DNA from: Brachybacterium huguangmaarense
GTDB lineage: Bacteria; Actinomycetota; Actinomycetes; Actinomycetales; Dermabacteraceae
Length of the DNA stretch: 64,000 bases
Direction: 5' to 3'
Assembly (NCBI RefSeq): GCF_025725725.1
Contig: NZ_CP107020.1
Span: 2,294,001 to 2,358,000, forward strand
The first letter of the stretch is position 1; each line of letters starts with the position of its first letter. The translations under genes and the position numbers were made by a program. This document shows, piece after piece, positions 45,523 to 53,612 of this stretch. A model generated the notes under the pieces. It did no database searches. It saw only the letters and a program-made list of their open reading frames with translations, and was not told the DNA's origin.

Positions 45523-47120
45523 CGCCGGCCCCCGGCGGCATCCCGACCGGGCAGGACGAGAGCGACGGCCTCGCCCAGGGTCGCCGCGACCTCGGGGGCC
45601 GACGTCACCTCGGCGGGCAGTGTCTGCGGCGTCGGCACCAGGACGCTGCGGGCGCCTGCCGCGTGCGCGGCCTCGACATCGGCCCCGATGTCACCGATGA
45701 CGACGCACTCCTGGGGCCGCACACCGAGGGCGGCCGCCGCTGCCGTCACCATGCCGGGCATCGGCTTGCGGCACGTGCACCCGGCATCGGGTGCATGGGG
45801 GCAACGCTGCCACGTGCCGAACGGGCCGAGGAGCTCCCGGATGCGGTGGTCGACCGCATCGACCTGCGCGGTCGTCAGCCGGCCCCGCCCGATGCCGCTC
45901 TGATTGGAGACCACGCCGAGCGCGAGGCCCGCGTCGCGGAGCGCGGCCAGCGCCTCGCGGGCCCCCTCGACCGGGCGCACCCGCTCGGGGTCACCGTTGT
46001 ACGGCACGTCGTGCACGAGCGTGCCGTCGCGGTCGAAGAGCACGGCACGGACAGGGGGCGGCCAGGGGACGGTGCGGCGGTGGCGGATCGTCCCGCGGAG
46101 GCGGTGGCGCACGGCGGCGACGGGGATCGCGGCGCTCGTGACGCCCATGCGCGCGAGCTCGGAGGCGAAGCGGTCATCGCCCGGTCGCGGCCCCGGGAGC
46201 ACGCGGCGCGCGAGGAAGCGTGTGTACTGCACGCCCCACACGGCCAGACCCGCTCCCAGGAGGCCCCGACCGGCGCGCGCGGTGGAGCACCGTCCCACCG
46301 CGGTGGCGAGGACGGTCCCGGATGCGGCCGCCGCGAGCGCAGCGGTGGTGACCAGGTGAGCGCGGAGGGCGCCGCGGGGCGCCTCCGCCTGCTCCCGCCA
46401 TCGCGGACCGTGGAGGCGGCGCATGAGCGCGTCGTCGGCGTTGCCGGCCTGGACGCGGAGGCTCACGAGGGCGTCGGCGGGTCGGGCGGGGTGGAGCACC
46501 CGGCGCTCGCCGCGCACGAGCTGCCATCCCGCGTGCCTCACGCGCAGGGCCAGATCGGCGTCCTCGCGGTAGGCACGGGGGAAGCGTTCGTCGAATCCGT
46601 CGACGGCCTCGAGCGCGGCGGGACGATAGGCCATGTCGGCCGTCGCCCAGGCGGCCTGCTCGAGGGAGGCGGTATTGCGCTCCCAATCGGTGGGTCGCCG
46701 ATCCGCGGGGCGCGGGACCTCGATGCGACCCTGGCTGCCCCCGGTTCCCGGCGCACAGGACGCGAGATCCCGCGTGAGCCGGCCCGCCCAGTCCCGGGGG
46801 AGCTCGACGTCGTCGTCCAGGAAGGCGATCCACGTCGCACCGCTGCGGCGTGCGCTGCGCCAGCCCCGGTTGCGAGCGGCCGCAGGACCGCGGCCGTACC
46901 CGCGCACCGCGCGCACCGGGCCGCCGGCGTGAGCGGGCAGGTCGAGCGGCGGCAGGTCGGCGCCGCGCCGGTCGTCGACCACGACCACCTCGAGCGGGAC
47001 GGCGCCTCCGGCGGCCAGGTCCTGGTCGGCGAGGGTCTCGAGCAGGCGAGCGAGCGAGGGGCGGCCGAGGGAGGGGATGACGACCGCGTAGGTCTCCGAC
47101 CCCGTCGGCACAGCGCTCAC
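45519..47120 (-). CDS. Fusion of family 2 glycosyltransferase with GmhB-type heptose-bisphosphate phosphatase
   Basis: A 533-aa protein. Residues 1 to about 250 are a GT2 domain (VVIPSLGRPSLARLLETL; the metal site FLDDDVEL; acceptor-side PRAYREDADLALRV). A hydrophobic stretch at 255-305 may touch the membrane. From about 355 to 515 is a HAD phosphatase: FDRDGTLVHDVPYNGDP (nucleophile D363), and the zinc loop with C440, H442, C448, C450 that marks GmhB. GmhB removes the 7-phosphate of heptose 1,7-bisphosphate. GTG start 47120 overlaps the carbamoyltransferase stop as GTGA. Confidence 0.85.
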   Translation of the reverse strand: MSAVPTGSETYAVVIPSLGRPSLARLLETLADQDLAAGGAVPLEVVVVDDRRGADLPPLDLPAHAGGPVRAVRGYGRGPAAARNRGWRSARRSGATWIAFLDDDVELPRDWAGRLTRDLASCAPGTGGSQGRIEVPRPADRRPTDWERNTASLEQAAWATADMAYRPAALEAVDGFDERFPRAYREDADLALRVRHAGWQLVRGERRVLHPARPADALVSLRVQAGNADDALMRRLHGPRWREQAEAPRGALRAHLVTTAALAAAASGTVLATAVGRCSTARAGRGLLGAGLAVWGVQYTRFLARRVLPGPRPGDDRFASELARMGVTSAAIPVAAVRHRLRGTIRHRRTVPWPPPVRAVLFDRDGTLVHDVPYNGDPERVRPVEGAREALAALRDAGLALGVVSNQSGIGRGRLTTAQVDAVDHRIRELLGPFGTWQRCPHAPDAGCTCRKPMPGMVTAAAAALGVRPQECVVIGDIGADVEAAHAAGARSVLVPTPQTLPAEVTSAPEVAATLGEAVALVLPGRDAAGGRR

Positions 47121-48754
47121 CGGGGGCCCTCCACGAACGCGGCCCGTCGCACCAGGTGAGGGCCGAGCACGAGCGCGGCCACGGGGGCGGAGCCGAACAG
47201 CTCGAGGGCGTCGCGCGGGTCGTCGACCATGGGGCGGCCGGCCGTGTTCAACGAGGTGTTGACGACCACGGGCACGCCCGTGCGCTCCTCGAACGCGCGC
47301 AGCAGCGCGGCGATGCCCGGGACGTCGTCGTCCGAGATCGTCTGGATCCGCGCCGTGCCGTCGACGTGGGTGACCGCCGGGATCCGCTCGCGCCACTCGG
47401 GGGCGACCGTGTGCACGAAGAGCATGAACGGGCTCGGGATCGGCCCGTCGGAGAAGATCTCCGCGGCCCGCTCCTCGAGCACCATCGGCGCGACGGGCCG
47501 GAACTGCTCGCGACCCTTGACGTCGTTGAGGCGTTCGAGGTTCTCGGCCCGCATCGGGTTGGCGAGCAGCGAGCGACGTCCGAGCGCGCGAGGCCCGAAC
47601 TCGCTGCGGCCCTCGAACCAGGCGATCACGCCGTCGTCGGCCAGGATGTCCGCGACCTCCCCGGCGAGATCGTCGGGCGTCGTGAACGGGACCTGAGCCG
47701 TGCGCAGCCACTGTGCCAGCTCCTCGTCGTCCCAGGACCGCCCGAGGGCAGCGGTGGGCTGCGGCGCGCCGAGCTCGCCCGCCTCCTGCGCCACGTGGAG
47801 AGCGGCGCCGAGCGCGGTGCCGGAGTCGCCCGAGGCGGGCTGGACCCACACCTCGGTGAAGGGCGACTCGCGCCAGATCCGCGAGTTCGCGACGCAGTTC
47901 AGCGCGGTGCCACCCGCCATGGTGAGCACGCTGTCCCCGGTCTGCTCATGCAGCCAGGTGGCCAGGTCGACGAGCGTCTCCTCGACGACGGCCTGCACGG
48001 ACGCCGCGAGGTCGGCATGGTCACCTCCCCAGGTGCCGTCGTCGACACGGCGGGGGGCGAAGCGGCTCCAGTCGGGGGTGAGGGCCCGGAAGCCGCCGTC
48101 ACCGGTCGCGTGGATGTGCTCGCGGAGCTCACCGGCGAAGCGGGGCCGGCCGTAGGAGGCGAGCGCCATGACCTTGAACTCGTCGCTCGAGCGCAGGAAG
48201 CCGAGATGGTCGGTGAGGGACTCGTAGACCAGCCCCAACGAGTCCGGGAGTTCCTGGCGCCGCAGGATCTCGAGCTCCCCGTCGCGGTATCGGCCTGCCA
48301 GGTGGGAGTGCGCCTCGCCCCTGCCGTCGAGCACCAGGACGCTGCTGGTCCGCGACGGGGCGGCCAGGCCGGCGGAGGCGGCGTGGGCCACGTGGTGCGG
48401 GACGTACCGGACCCTCCCGGGGTCCAGCCCCGGCAGCGCCTCGGCCAGGAAGGCGGGTGCCCGACGCACGTAGTCGATCCGCAGGGGGTCCGACGGATCG
48501 TCGGGGATGTGGGCGGCGAGATCCGGATCGAAGCCGTACGCGACGACGTCGAGGTCGGCCGGTTCGATCCCGGCCTCCTCGAGGCACCAGCGCATGGAGA
48601 GCTCGGGCAGCTCCCACGCCGAGAACGGCACGGGGCGTTTGGCGTGTTTACGGCGCGAGAAGCGCTCTTCCTCCGCAGCGGCCACGATCTGCCCGTCCAC
48701 GACCAGTGCCGCGGACGAGTCGTGGAAGACGGCGTTCACTCCCAGGATTCGCAT
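47117..48754 (-). CDS. Carbamoyltransferase, NodU/CmcH family
   Basis: A 545-aa two-domain O-carbamoyltransferase. The N-terminal Kae1-like part has ILGVNAVFHDSSAAL, EEERFSRRKH, and the metal-binding HHVAHAASA; GGTALNCVANSRI follows. The C-terminal domain has FEGRSEFGPRALGRRSLLA and VNTSLN. Such enzymes use carbamoyl phosphate and ATP to carbamoylate a sugar hydroxyl. It is the first gene of the seven-gene operon. A CACACT -10-like box ends 7 nt before the ATG, and a nested palindrome lies 100-145 bp upstream. It probably decorates the heptose glycan. Confidence 0.87.
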   Translation of the reverse strand: MRILGVNAVFHDSSAALVVDGQIVAAAEEERFSRRKHAKRPVPFSAWELPELSMRWCLEEAGIEPADLDVVAYGFDPDLAAHIPDDPSDPLRIDYVRRAPAFLAEALPGLDPGRVRYVPHHVAHAASAGLAAPSRTSSVLVLDGRGEAHSHLAGRYRDGELEILRRQELPDSLGLVYESLTDHLGFLRSSDEFKVMALASYGRPRFAGELREHIHATGDGGFRALTPDWSRFAPRRVDDGTWGGDHADLAASVQAVVEETLVDLATWLHEQTGDSVLTMAGGTALNCVANSRIWRESPFTEVWVQPASGDSGTALGAALHVAQEAGELGAPQPTAALGRSWDDEELAQWLRTAQVPFTTPDDLAGEVADILADDGVIAWFEGRSEFGPRALGRRSLLANPMRAENLERLNDVKGREQFRPVAPMVLEERAAEIFSDGPIPSPFMLFVHTVAPEWRERIPAVTHVDGTARIQTISDDDVPGIAALLRAFEERTGVPVVVNTSLNTAGRPMVDDPRDALELFGSAPVAALVLGPHLVRRAAFVEGPR

Positions 48755-48856
48755 GGATCGGAGTGTGCCATTCAACTCACCTCCCGACGAATGGTCCGCG
48801 GCCTCCCCGCCGGCGGTGATGAGGAGAAGAGAAGCGCTGACCACTGCCGTCTTCGC

Positions 48857-48898
48857 CGAGAAGCGCTTCTCGACCACGTGGTCGAGAAGCGCTTCTCG
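48857..48898. promoter_or_regulatory. Nested 42-bp palindrome: two LacI-type operator-like boxes
   Basis: CGAGAAGCGCTTCTCG, itself a perfect 16-bp palindrome, occurs at 48857-48872 and 48883-48898 with centres 26 bp apart; the spacer ACCACGTGGT is also palindromic, so all 42 bp form one perfect palindrome. A third partial copy, GAGAAGCGCT, is at 48829-48838. Central AAGCGCTT fits LacI-family operators. It sits upstream of the carbamoyltransferase gene, in the divergent promoter region (48755-49152). Confidence 0.7.
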
Positions 48899-49038
48899 CC
48901 CCGGCTGCCTGTCTCGTCAGGCCCATCGATCCCCGAAACGGCCCTGACCGGGGATGGGACCGCCCCGTCGCCATCGCCGAGGGGCGGAGGCATCGTCGCC
49001 CGCCTCGCGTTCCGCGCGCCGTTCGATGCCCGTGAACC

Positions 49039-49067
49039 TTGTTCCGACGAGTCCCCGTGCCTAGGCT
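49039..49067 (+). promoter_or_regulatory. Promoter of the 92-aa protein gene
   Basis: TTGTTC (49039-49044) and TAGGCT (49062-49067) spaced by 17 bp give a good housekeeping promoter, with a leader of about 80 nt before the ATG at 49153. Confidence 0.5.
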
Positions 49068-49152
49068 CATGAGCCCATCGATCACCACGGAGCGAACGAA
49101 TCTCCGCTGATGCCGCAGGGTGCCGGCGGAGATGCGACGGACAGGAGAGACC

Positions 49153-49431
49153 ATGGCATCGGAGAGCCGCACGACCACCGATCACGACGAGATCCGCCGC
49201 TGGGTCGAGGACCACGACGGGCATCCGGCGAGCGTCCGTGGCACGGCCGAGGACGACGACCTCGGAGTGCTGCGGTTCGACTTCCCCGGCGGGGCGGGCT
49301 CGGACGACCTCCAGCGCGTCTCGTGGGACGACTGGTTCGTGAAGTTCGACCAGGAGGAGCTCGCGCTGCTGTACCAGGAGAAGCACGCCGACGGCTCGGA
49401 CTCGACGTTCTTCAAGCTCGTCCAGCGCTGA
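49153..49431 (+). CDS. Small conserved acidic protein
   Basis: A 92-aa protein, acidic and without a signal peptide. HDEIRRWVEDHDGHPASVRG, LRFDFPGG and VSWDDWFVKFDQEELALLYQ with a terminal FFKLVQ are shared with a widespread bacterial family of roughly this length that I recall being mislabelled as branching enzyme. AGGAGA precedes the ATG. It is cytoplasmic; function unknown. Confidence 0.8.
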   Translation: MASESRTTTDHDEIRRWVEDHDGHPASVRGTAEDDDLGVLRFDFPGGAGSDDLQRVSWDDWFVKFDQEELALLYQEKHADGSDSTFFKLVQR

Positions 49432-49471
49432 GCGCGCCCGGGCAGGACGCCGGTGTGACGCGGCCGTCGCG

Positions 49472-50275
49472 CTAGGCGTCCTCGAGCAGCGTCTCGCCGA
49501 GGCGGTCGATCTCGTCGTCGGACAGCCCGAGCCCGTCGCGCACGTAGCCGTCGATGCCGTCGAAGCGCGCCCGGGCCTCGTCGAGCGCCGTGTCGAGGTA
49601 TTCCTCGCGCACGCCGAGCACGGGCTCGAGCAGCTCGGGGTCGCCGACCGCCTGCTCGAAGCGGTCGAAGAGGGGCCGTAGCGCGGGCAGCAGGTCGTCG
49701 TTCGTGCGCAGGTAGTCCGCGCGCACCTCGTCCTCGTCGACGCCGAGGGCGAGCAGGAGCGAGGCGGCACCCCAGCCCGTGCGGTCCTTGCCCGTCGTGC
49801 AGTGGAAGAGCGCAGGCTCGCGGCCGTCGTCGAGGAGCCCGCGAAACAGCCCGCGATAGGAGCGGCGCGCGCTCGGCAGCGACACGAGATCGCGGTAGGC
49901 GTCGCGGAACACCCGCGCCGCCCCTCCCGCGCTCAGGATGCGCTCGGCCTGCTTGGGGTCCTCGACCACGGGTCCGAGCTGGGCGGCAGCATTGTCCGAG
50001 GCATCGGCCAGCACGTCGAGCTCGACGCGGCGCATGCCCTCGGGGACGCGATCGGGACGCTGCTCGGACTCCTGGGCGGTGCGCAGGTCGTAGACCGTGC
50101 GGATCCCGAGGCCCACGACGGCCGCGGTGCCGTCCTCGTCGAGACGGCTCAGATCCACCGAGCGGAACAGGATGCCCGGGCGCACGCGCCGGCCATCGCC
50201 GGTGCTCTTCCCACCGAGGTCGCGCAGGTTGGGCAGGGTCGGGATGACCGGGGTGGTCGGCTGCGAGGTGGGCAT
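49472..50275 (-). CDS. Tyrosine-protein phosphatase (PtpB-like)
   Basis: A 267-aa phosphatase of the PtpB/DUF-type dual-specificity group. The P-loop is HCTTGKDRTG (158-167), with nucleophile Cys159 and Arg165; the preceding NLRDLGGKSTGDGRRVRPG and RSVDLSRLDEDG are typical. Lid and C-terminal helices are present. PtpB-like enzymes hydrolyse phosphotyrosine or phosphoinositides in actinobacteria; the substrate here is unknown. The ATG has no strong Shine-Dalgarno, and a plus-strand gene starts 230 bp away. Confidence 0.87.
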   Translation of the reverse strand: MPTSQPTTPVIPTLPNLRDLGGKSTGDGRRVRPGILFRSVDLSRLDEDGTAAVVGLGIRTVYDLRTAQESEQRPDRVPEGMRRVELDVLADASDNAAAQLGPVVEDPKQAERILSAGGAARVFRDAYRDLVSLPSARRSYRGLFRGLLDDGREPALFHCTTGKDRTGWGAASLLLALGVDEDEVRADYLRTNDDLLPALRPLFDRFEQAVGDPELLEPVLGVREEYLDTALDEARARFDGIDGYVRDGLGLSDDEIDRLGETLLEDA

Positions 50276-50504
50276 GCGCGCTCTCCGTTCGTGGGCGGTG
50301 ACAGACGGTGCCCTGCGGAACCGGGCGAGAGTCCCGACACTATCGCCACCGGACCGGTCGCGGACCGGGTGCGAGCGGGAGGAGCGGCAAACCCTCCCGG
50401 CCGTCTGTCATCCAGCGGGACTAGGCTGGGGCGAGCGTCCGCGGAGAGCCCCGCGCCCACGGCCGGCCCCCGACGCATCCACATCCGAACTCGAGGAGGC
50501 CCCC

Positions 50505-51581
50505 ATGCCCATCACCGTCAAGGCCCTGCAGAAGACCGGTCCGGACCAGCCCTTCCGGGTCGTCGAGATCGAGCGTCGCGACCCGCGCGAGGACGACGTC
50601 GTGATCGACATCAAGGCGGCAGGCATCTGCCACAGCGACATCCACACCGTCCGCAACGAGTGGGGCGAGGCCCGCTTCCCCCTGACCGTGGGCCACGAGA
50701 TCGCCGGCGTCGTCGAGGCGGTCGGCGAGGGCGTCACCCGCTGGAAGGTCGGCGACCGCGTGGGCGTGGGCTGCATGGTCGACTCGTGCGGCGAGTGCGA
50801 GCAGTGCCTGGCCGGCCTCGAGCAGAACTGCCTGCGCGGCAACGTCGGCACCTACAACTCGATCGACGTCGACGGCAGCGTGACCCAGGGCGGCTACGCC
50901 CAGAAGGTCGTCGTCAACGAGCGCTTCGTCTGCCGGATCCCCGACGCCCTCGACTTCGACGTGGCCGCGCCCCTCCTGTGCGCGGGCATCACCACCTACT
51001 CGCCGCTCGCACGGTGGGGCGCCGCCGAGGGCAAGAAGGTCGCGGTGCTCGGCCTGGGCGGCCTGGGCCACATGGGCGTCCAGATCGCGGCCGCCAAGGG
51101 CGCCGAGGTCACGGTGCTCTCGCGCAGCCGCAAGAAGGAGCAGCTCGCGATCGACCTGGGCGCGAGCGAGATGCTCGCGACCACCGAGGACGGCTTCTTC
51201 GAGGCGCACCGCGGCGAGTTCGACCTGATCCTCAACACCATCAGCGCCGACATCCCGGTGGACAAGTACCTCGGGCTGCTCAAGCCGCGCGGCGTGATGG
51301 CCGTCGTCGGGCTGCCGCCGGCCGCCCAGGAGCTGCACTTCGGCCCGCTCATCGGCGGCGGCAAGGTGCTCGCCGGCTCCAACATCGGCGGCATCGCCGA
51401 GACCCAGGAGATGCTCGACTTCTGCGCCGACCACCACTTCGGGGCGGTCATCGAGACGGTGGGCGTCGAGGAGGTCGAGGCGGCCTACGACCGCGTCGTG
51501 AGCGGCGAGGTCTACTTCCGTGCCGTGATCGACACCGCGACCTTCGACGAGGCCGAGACCGAGGCCGTCCCCGCCGCCTGA
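50505..51581 (+). CDS. Zinc-dependent NAD(P) alcohol dehydrogenase
   Basis: A 358-aa medium-chain dehydrogenase of the cinnamyl/AdhC group. Catalytic zinc ligands: Cys42 (GICHSD) and the GHE motif with His64. Structural zinc: Cys95, Cys98, Cys101 and Cys109. The Rossmann motif is VAVLGLGGLGHMGVQIAAA. GAGGAGG lies before the ATG, and TAGGCT (50422-50427) is the likely -10. These enzymes reduce aldehydes with NADPH. Monocistronic by position. Confidence 0.9.
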   Translation: MPITVKALQKTGPDQPFRVVEIERRDPREDDVVIDIKAAGICHSDIHTVRNEWGEARFPLTVGHEIAGVVEAVGEGVTRWKVGDRVGVGCMVDSCGECEQCLAGLEQNCLRGNVGTYNSIDVDGSVTQGGYAQKVVVNERFVCRIPDALDFDVAAPLLCAGITTYSPLARWGAAEGKKVAVLGLGGLGHMGVQIAAAKGAEVTVLSRSRKKEQLAIDLGASEMLATTEDGFFEAHRGEFDLILNTISADIPVDKYLGLLKPRGVMAVVGLPPAAQELHFGPLIGGGKVLAGSNIGGIAETQEMLDFCADHHFGAVIETVGVEEVEAAYDRVVSGEVYFRAVIDTATFDEAETEAVPAA

Positions 51582-51775
51582 CGGCCGCGCGCCGCCTGCC
51601 GTGCGTCGGGCGCGCGCGGCGAGGCGCGGGGACGCATCGTCGTGCCTGTCGGCGGACCGTGCGGGGCCGACCACGGTCCCCCGGCGGGCTTCACGGCGCG
51701 CGGGGTGGGCCTCCGGCGTTTCCGCTCACGGCGGAGACCGGGGCGCCGGCCGCCCCTGCTCCGTAGTCTCGGGAC

Positions 51776-52135
51776 ATGGACGAGCACCTGCAGCCCCTGC
51801 TCCGCGAGCTCCTCGGCGACGCCCTGCGTCGTGAGCGGCATCGGCAGGGTCGCACGCTCGCACAGCTCTCGGCCGCGAGCGGCGTCAGCATCCAGCACCT
51901 GTCCGACGTCGAGCGCGGCCGCAAGGACCCGTCGTCCGAGGTGCTCGCCGCGATCACCGGCGCCCTCGCGATCGACGTCCTGGACCTGCTGCGCCGCATC
52001 GACGCCTCGGCGGCGGTCGCACCCGTGCTCGACCTGACCGGGCGTGCCGCCTCCCTGCCGCGACCGACCGTGACGAGCCTGCCGGGCGGGGGAGCGGGCG
52101 GCGCCGTCAGCGGCGCCCTGCTGCTGGCCGCCTGA
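51776..52135 (+). CDS. XRE-family regulator, ClgR/PopR-like
   Basis: A 119-aa regulator with a Cro/CI-type HTH: TLAQLSAASGVSIQHLSDVE followed by RGRKDPSSEVLAAI, as in ClgR and its Streptomyces paralogue PopR, activators of clp protease genes. The C-terminal tail ends in LLLAA, and alanine-rich ends of this type make ClgR a ClpP substrate. TAGTCT (51764-51769) is 6 nt before the ATG (leaderless). It converges on two clpP genes and overlaps the second by 29 bp on opposite strands. Control of that clpP pair is a strong inference from position. Confidence 0.78.
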   Translation: MDEHLQPLLRELLGDALRRERHRQGRTLAQLSAASGVSIQHLSDVERGRKDPSSEVLAAITGALAIDVLDLLRRIDASAAVAPVLDLTGRAASLPRPTVTSLPGGGAGGAVSGALLLAA

Positions 52136-52715
52136 CGAGCACCCGGTCGGCGATGCCGTAGGCGACCGTCGCCTCGGCGTCGAGCACCCGCTCGCGCTCG
52201 AGGTCGTGGCGCACCCGGTCCAGGCTCTGCCCGGTGTGCTCGGCCAGCAGCGCTTCGAGGGACCGTCGCACCCGCTCGACCTCCTCGGCGGCGAGGATCA
52301 GGTCCGGCACCGCCCCGCGCCCGCTCGCCTCGAGCGGATGCAGGACCACCCGGGCGTGCGGCAGGATCGCGCGCAGCCCGGGTGTGCCCGCGGCCAGCAG
52401 GATGGTCGGTGCGGCCACGACCTGCCCGATGCACGTCACGGCCACGTCGCAGCGCACGTACGCGAGCGCGTCGTGGACGGCGAGCACGGCCTGGGCGTCC
52501 CCGCCCTCGCAGTTGACGTAGAGCTGGATCGGCTGGTCCGGGGCGTCGTTCTCGAGGTGCAGGACCTGCGCGATCACGGTGTTGGCGACGCCGTCGTCGA
52601 TCGGCGTGCCGATGCACACGATGCGGTCCGAGAGCAGCCGGGAGAACACGTCGGCCGTGCGCTCGGTGCCCGAGGCGGTGCGCTCGATGACGTGGGGGAT
52701 CGTGTACGTGCTCAT
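52107..52715 (-). CDS. ClpP-like protein lacking the catalytic serine
   Basis: A 202-aa ClpP-fold protein. Aligned by eye to ClpP, the catalytic Ser is Ala101 (CIGQVVAAPTILL instead of ...AASMG...), the His is kept (His126, RVVLH) and the Asp is Glu175 (LERERV). It is thus likely inactive as a protease but may form heteromeric rings with the adjacent active ClpP. It overlaps that gene by 4 bp (ATGA). Streptomyces has an accessory clpP3-clpP4 pair of this sort, controlled by PopR. It ends overlapping the convergent XRE gene, with a GGCGCC/GGCGCC hairpin at 52100-52117. Confidence 0.8.
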   Translation of the reverse strand: MSTYTIPHVIERTASGTERTADVFSRLLSDRIVCIGTPIDDGVANTVIAQVLHLENDAPDQPIQLYVNCEGGDAQAVLAVHDALAYVRCDVAVTCIGQVVAAPTILLAAGTPGLRAILPHARVVLHPLEASGRGAVPDLILAAEEVERVRRSLEALLAEHTGQSLDRVRHDLERERVLDAEATVAYGIADRVLVRRPAAGRR

Positions 52716-53455
52716 CGGGACTCCTCCGTGGTGGTCTCGGGCCGGGGCTCCGGTCTCTCGGCGGGGCGGGTGCTCGCCTCGGGACGGTCGGAGGCGGCGG
52801 GCGTGGCCGCCGAGAACCCGGCCGGATCCCGCCGGTCGGCAGGGGAGAGGTCGTCGCCGCTCGGTCCGCGGCCGGGCAGGATCTGGGCGAGGTCGCTCAG
52901 CACCGCGTCGCAGAAGCCATACGCGACGGCCTCCTGCGCGTCCCACATGCGGTCGCGCTCGGAGTCCCGGGCGATCTGCTCGACGCTGCGGCCGGTCCGG
53001 GCAGCGGTGAGACGAATGAGGAGGTCCCGGTTGCGCCGCAGGTCCTCCGCCTGGATCTCGATGTCGGCCGCGCTGCCGCCGAACCCCGCCGACCCCTGAT
53101 GCATGAGCACCTTGCCGTGCGGCAGGATGTAGCGCTTGCCCGGGGCGCCCTGCGTGAGCAGGAACTGACCGGCGCTGTAGGCCATGCCGAGGGCGACGGT
53201 CCGCACGTCGCACGGCAGGAGCGTCATGAGGTCGCCGATGGCCAGCATGGCCGGCACGAGGCCGCCGGGGGAGTTGATGAGCAGGGTGATGTCGCGATCG
53301 GGGCGCTCGGCGGCGAGCAGGATCAGCTGCGAGCACAGCTGGGCTCCGTTGTCCTGATCGAGCTCGCGGTCGAGGATCAGCACGCGCCGGTCGAGCAGGC
53401 TCGCGGCGGTCAGGTCGGCCAGGGCGGGTGGGCGGTTCTGGGCGGTGGTGGTCAT
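52712..53455 (-). CDS. clpP: ATP-dependent Clp protease proteolytic subunit (accessory copy)
   Basis: A 247-aa ClpP with intact triad: Ser94 (GMAYSAG), His119 (KVLMHQ) and Asp168 (SERDRM). The usual AASMG is AYSAG. A C-terminal extension of about 55 residues (Pro/Glu/Arg/Ser-rich) is unlike housekeeping ClpP. It is the first gene of the pair, followed by the Ser-less paralogue. The neighbouring XRE gene supports a PopR-type regulatory circuit. The main clpP1P2 must be elsewhere. Confidence 0.87.
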   Translation of the reverse strand: MTTTAQNRPPALADLTAASLLDRRVLILDRELDQDNGAQLCSQLILLAAERPDRDITLLINSPGGLVPAMLAIGDLMTLLPCDVRTVALGMAYSAGQFLLTQGAPGKRYILPHGKVLMHQGSAGFGGSAADIEIQAEDLRRNRDLLIRLTAARTGRSVEQIARDSERDRMWDAQEAVAYGFCDAVLSDLAQILPGRGPSGDDLSPADRRDPAGFSAATPAASDRPEASTRPAERPEPRPETTTEESR

Positions 53456-53612
53456 GGCTCGATCCTGCGTCCGCGCGCGGCTCGGGACGACGGTTCTCCG
53501 CGCGGGGCGGATCCACGGTGGGCTGATCCGCCGGAGGCGGAGAGAGCACATCGCCGCGACGGCGCCTCCGCGGTGGCAGGATGAGCGGCGAGCCTCGACC
53601 TGGGAGACACCG

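Noticed and set aside
48655-48672. Another AGAAGCGCTCTTCC-like operator copy inside the carbamoyltransferase gene
   Set aside because: It encodes the conserved EERFSRRKH motif, so the match to the operator box is explained by coding constraint.
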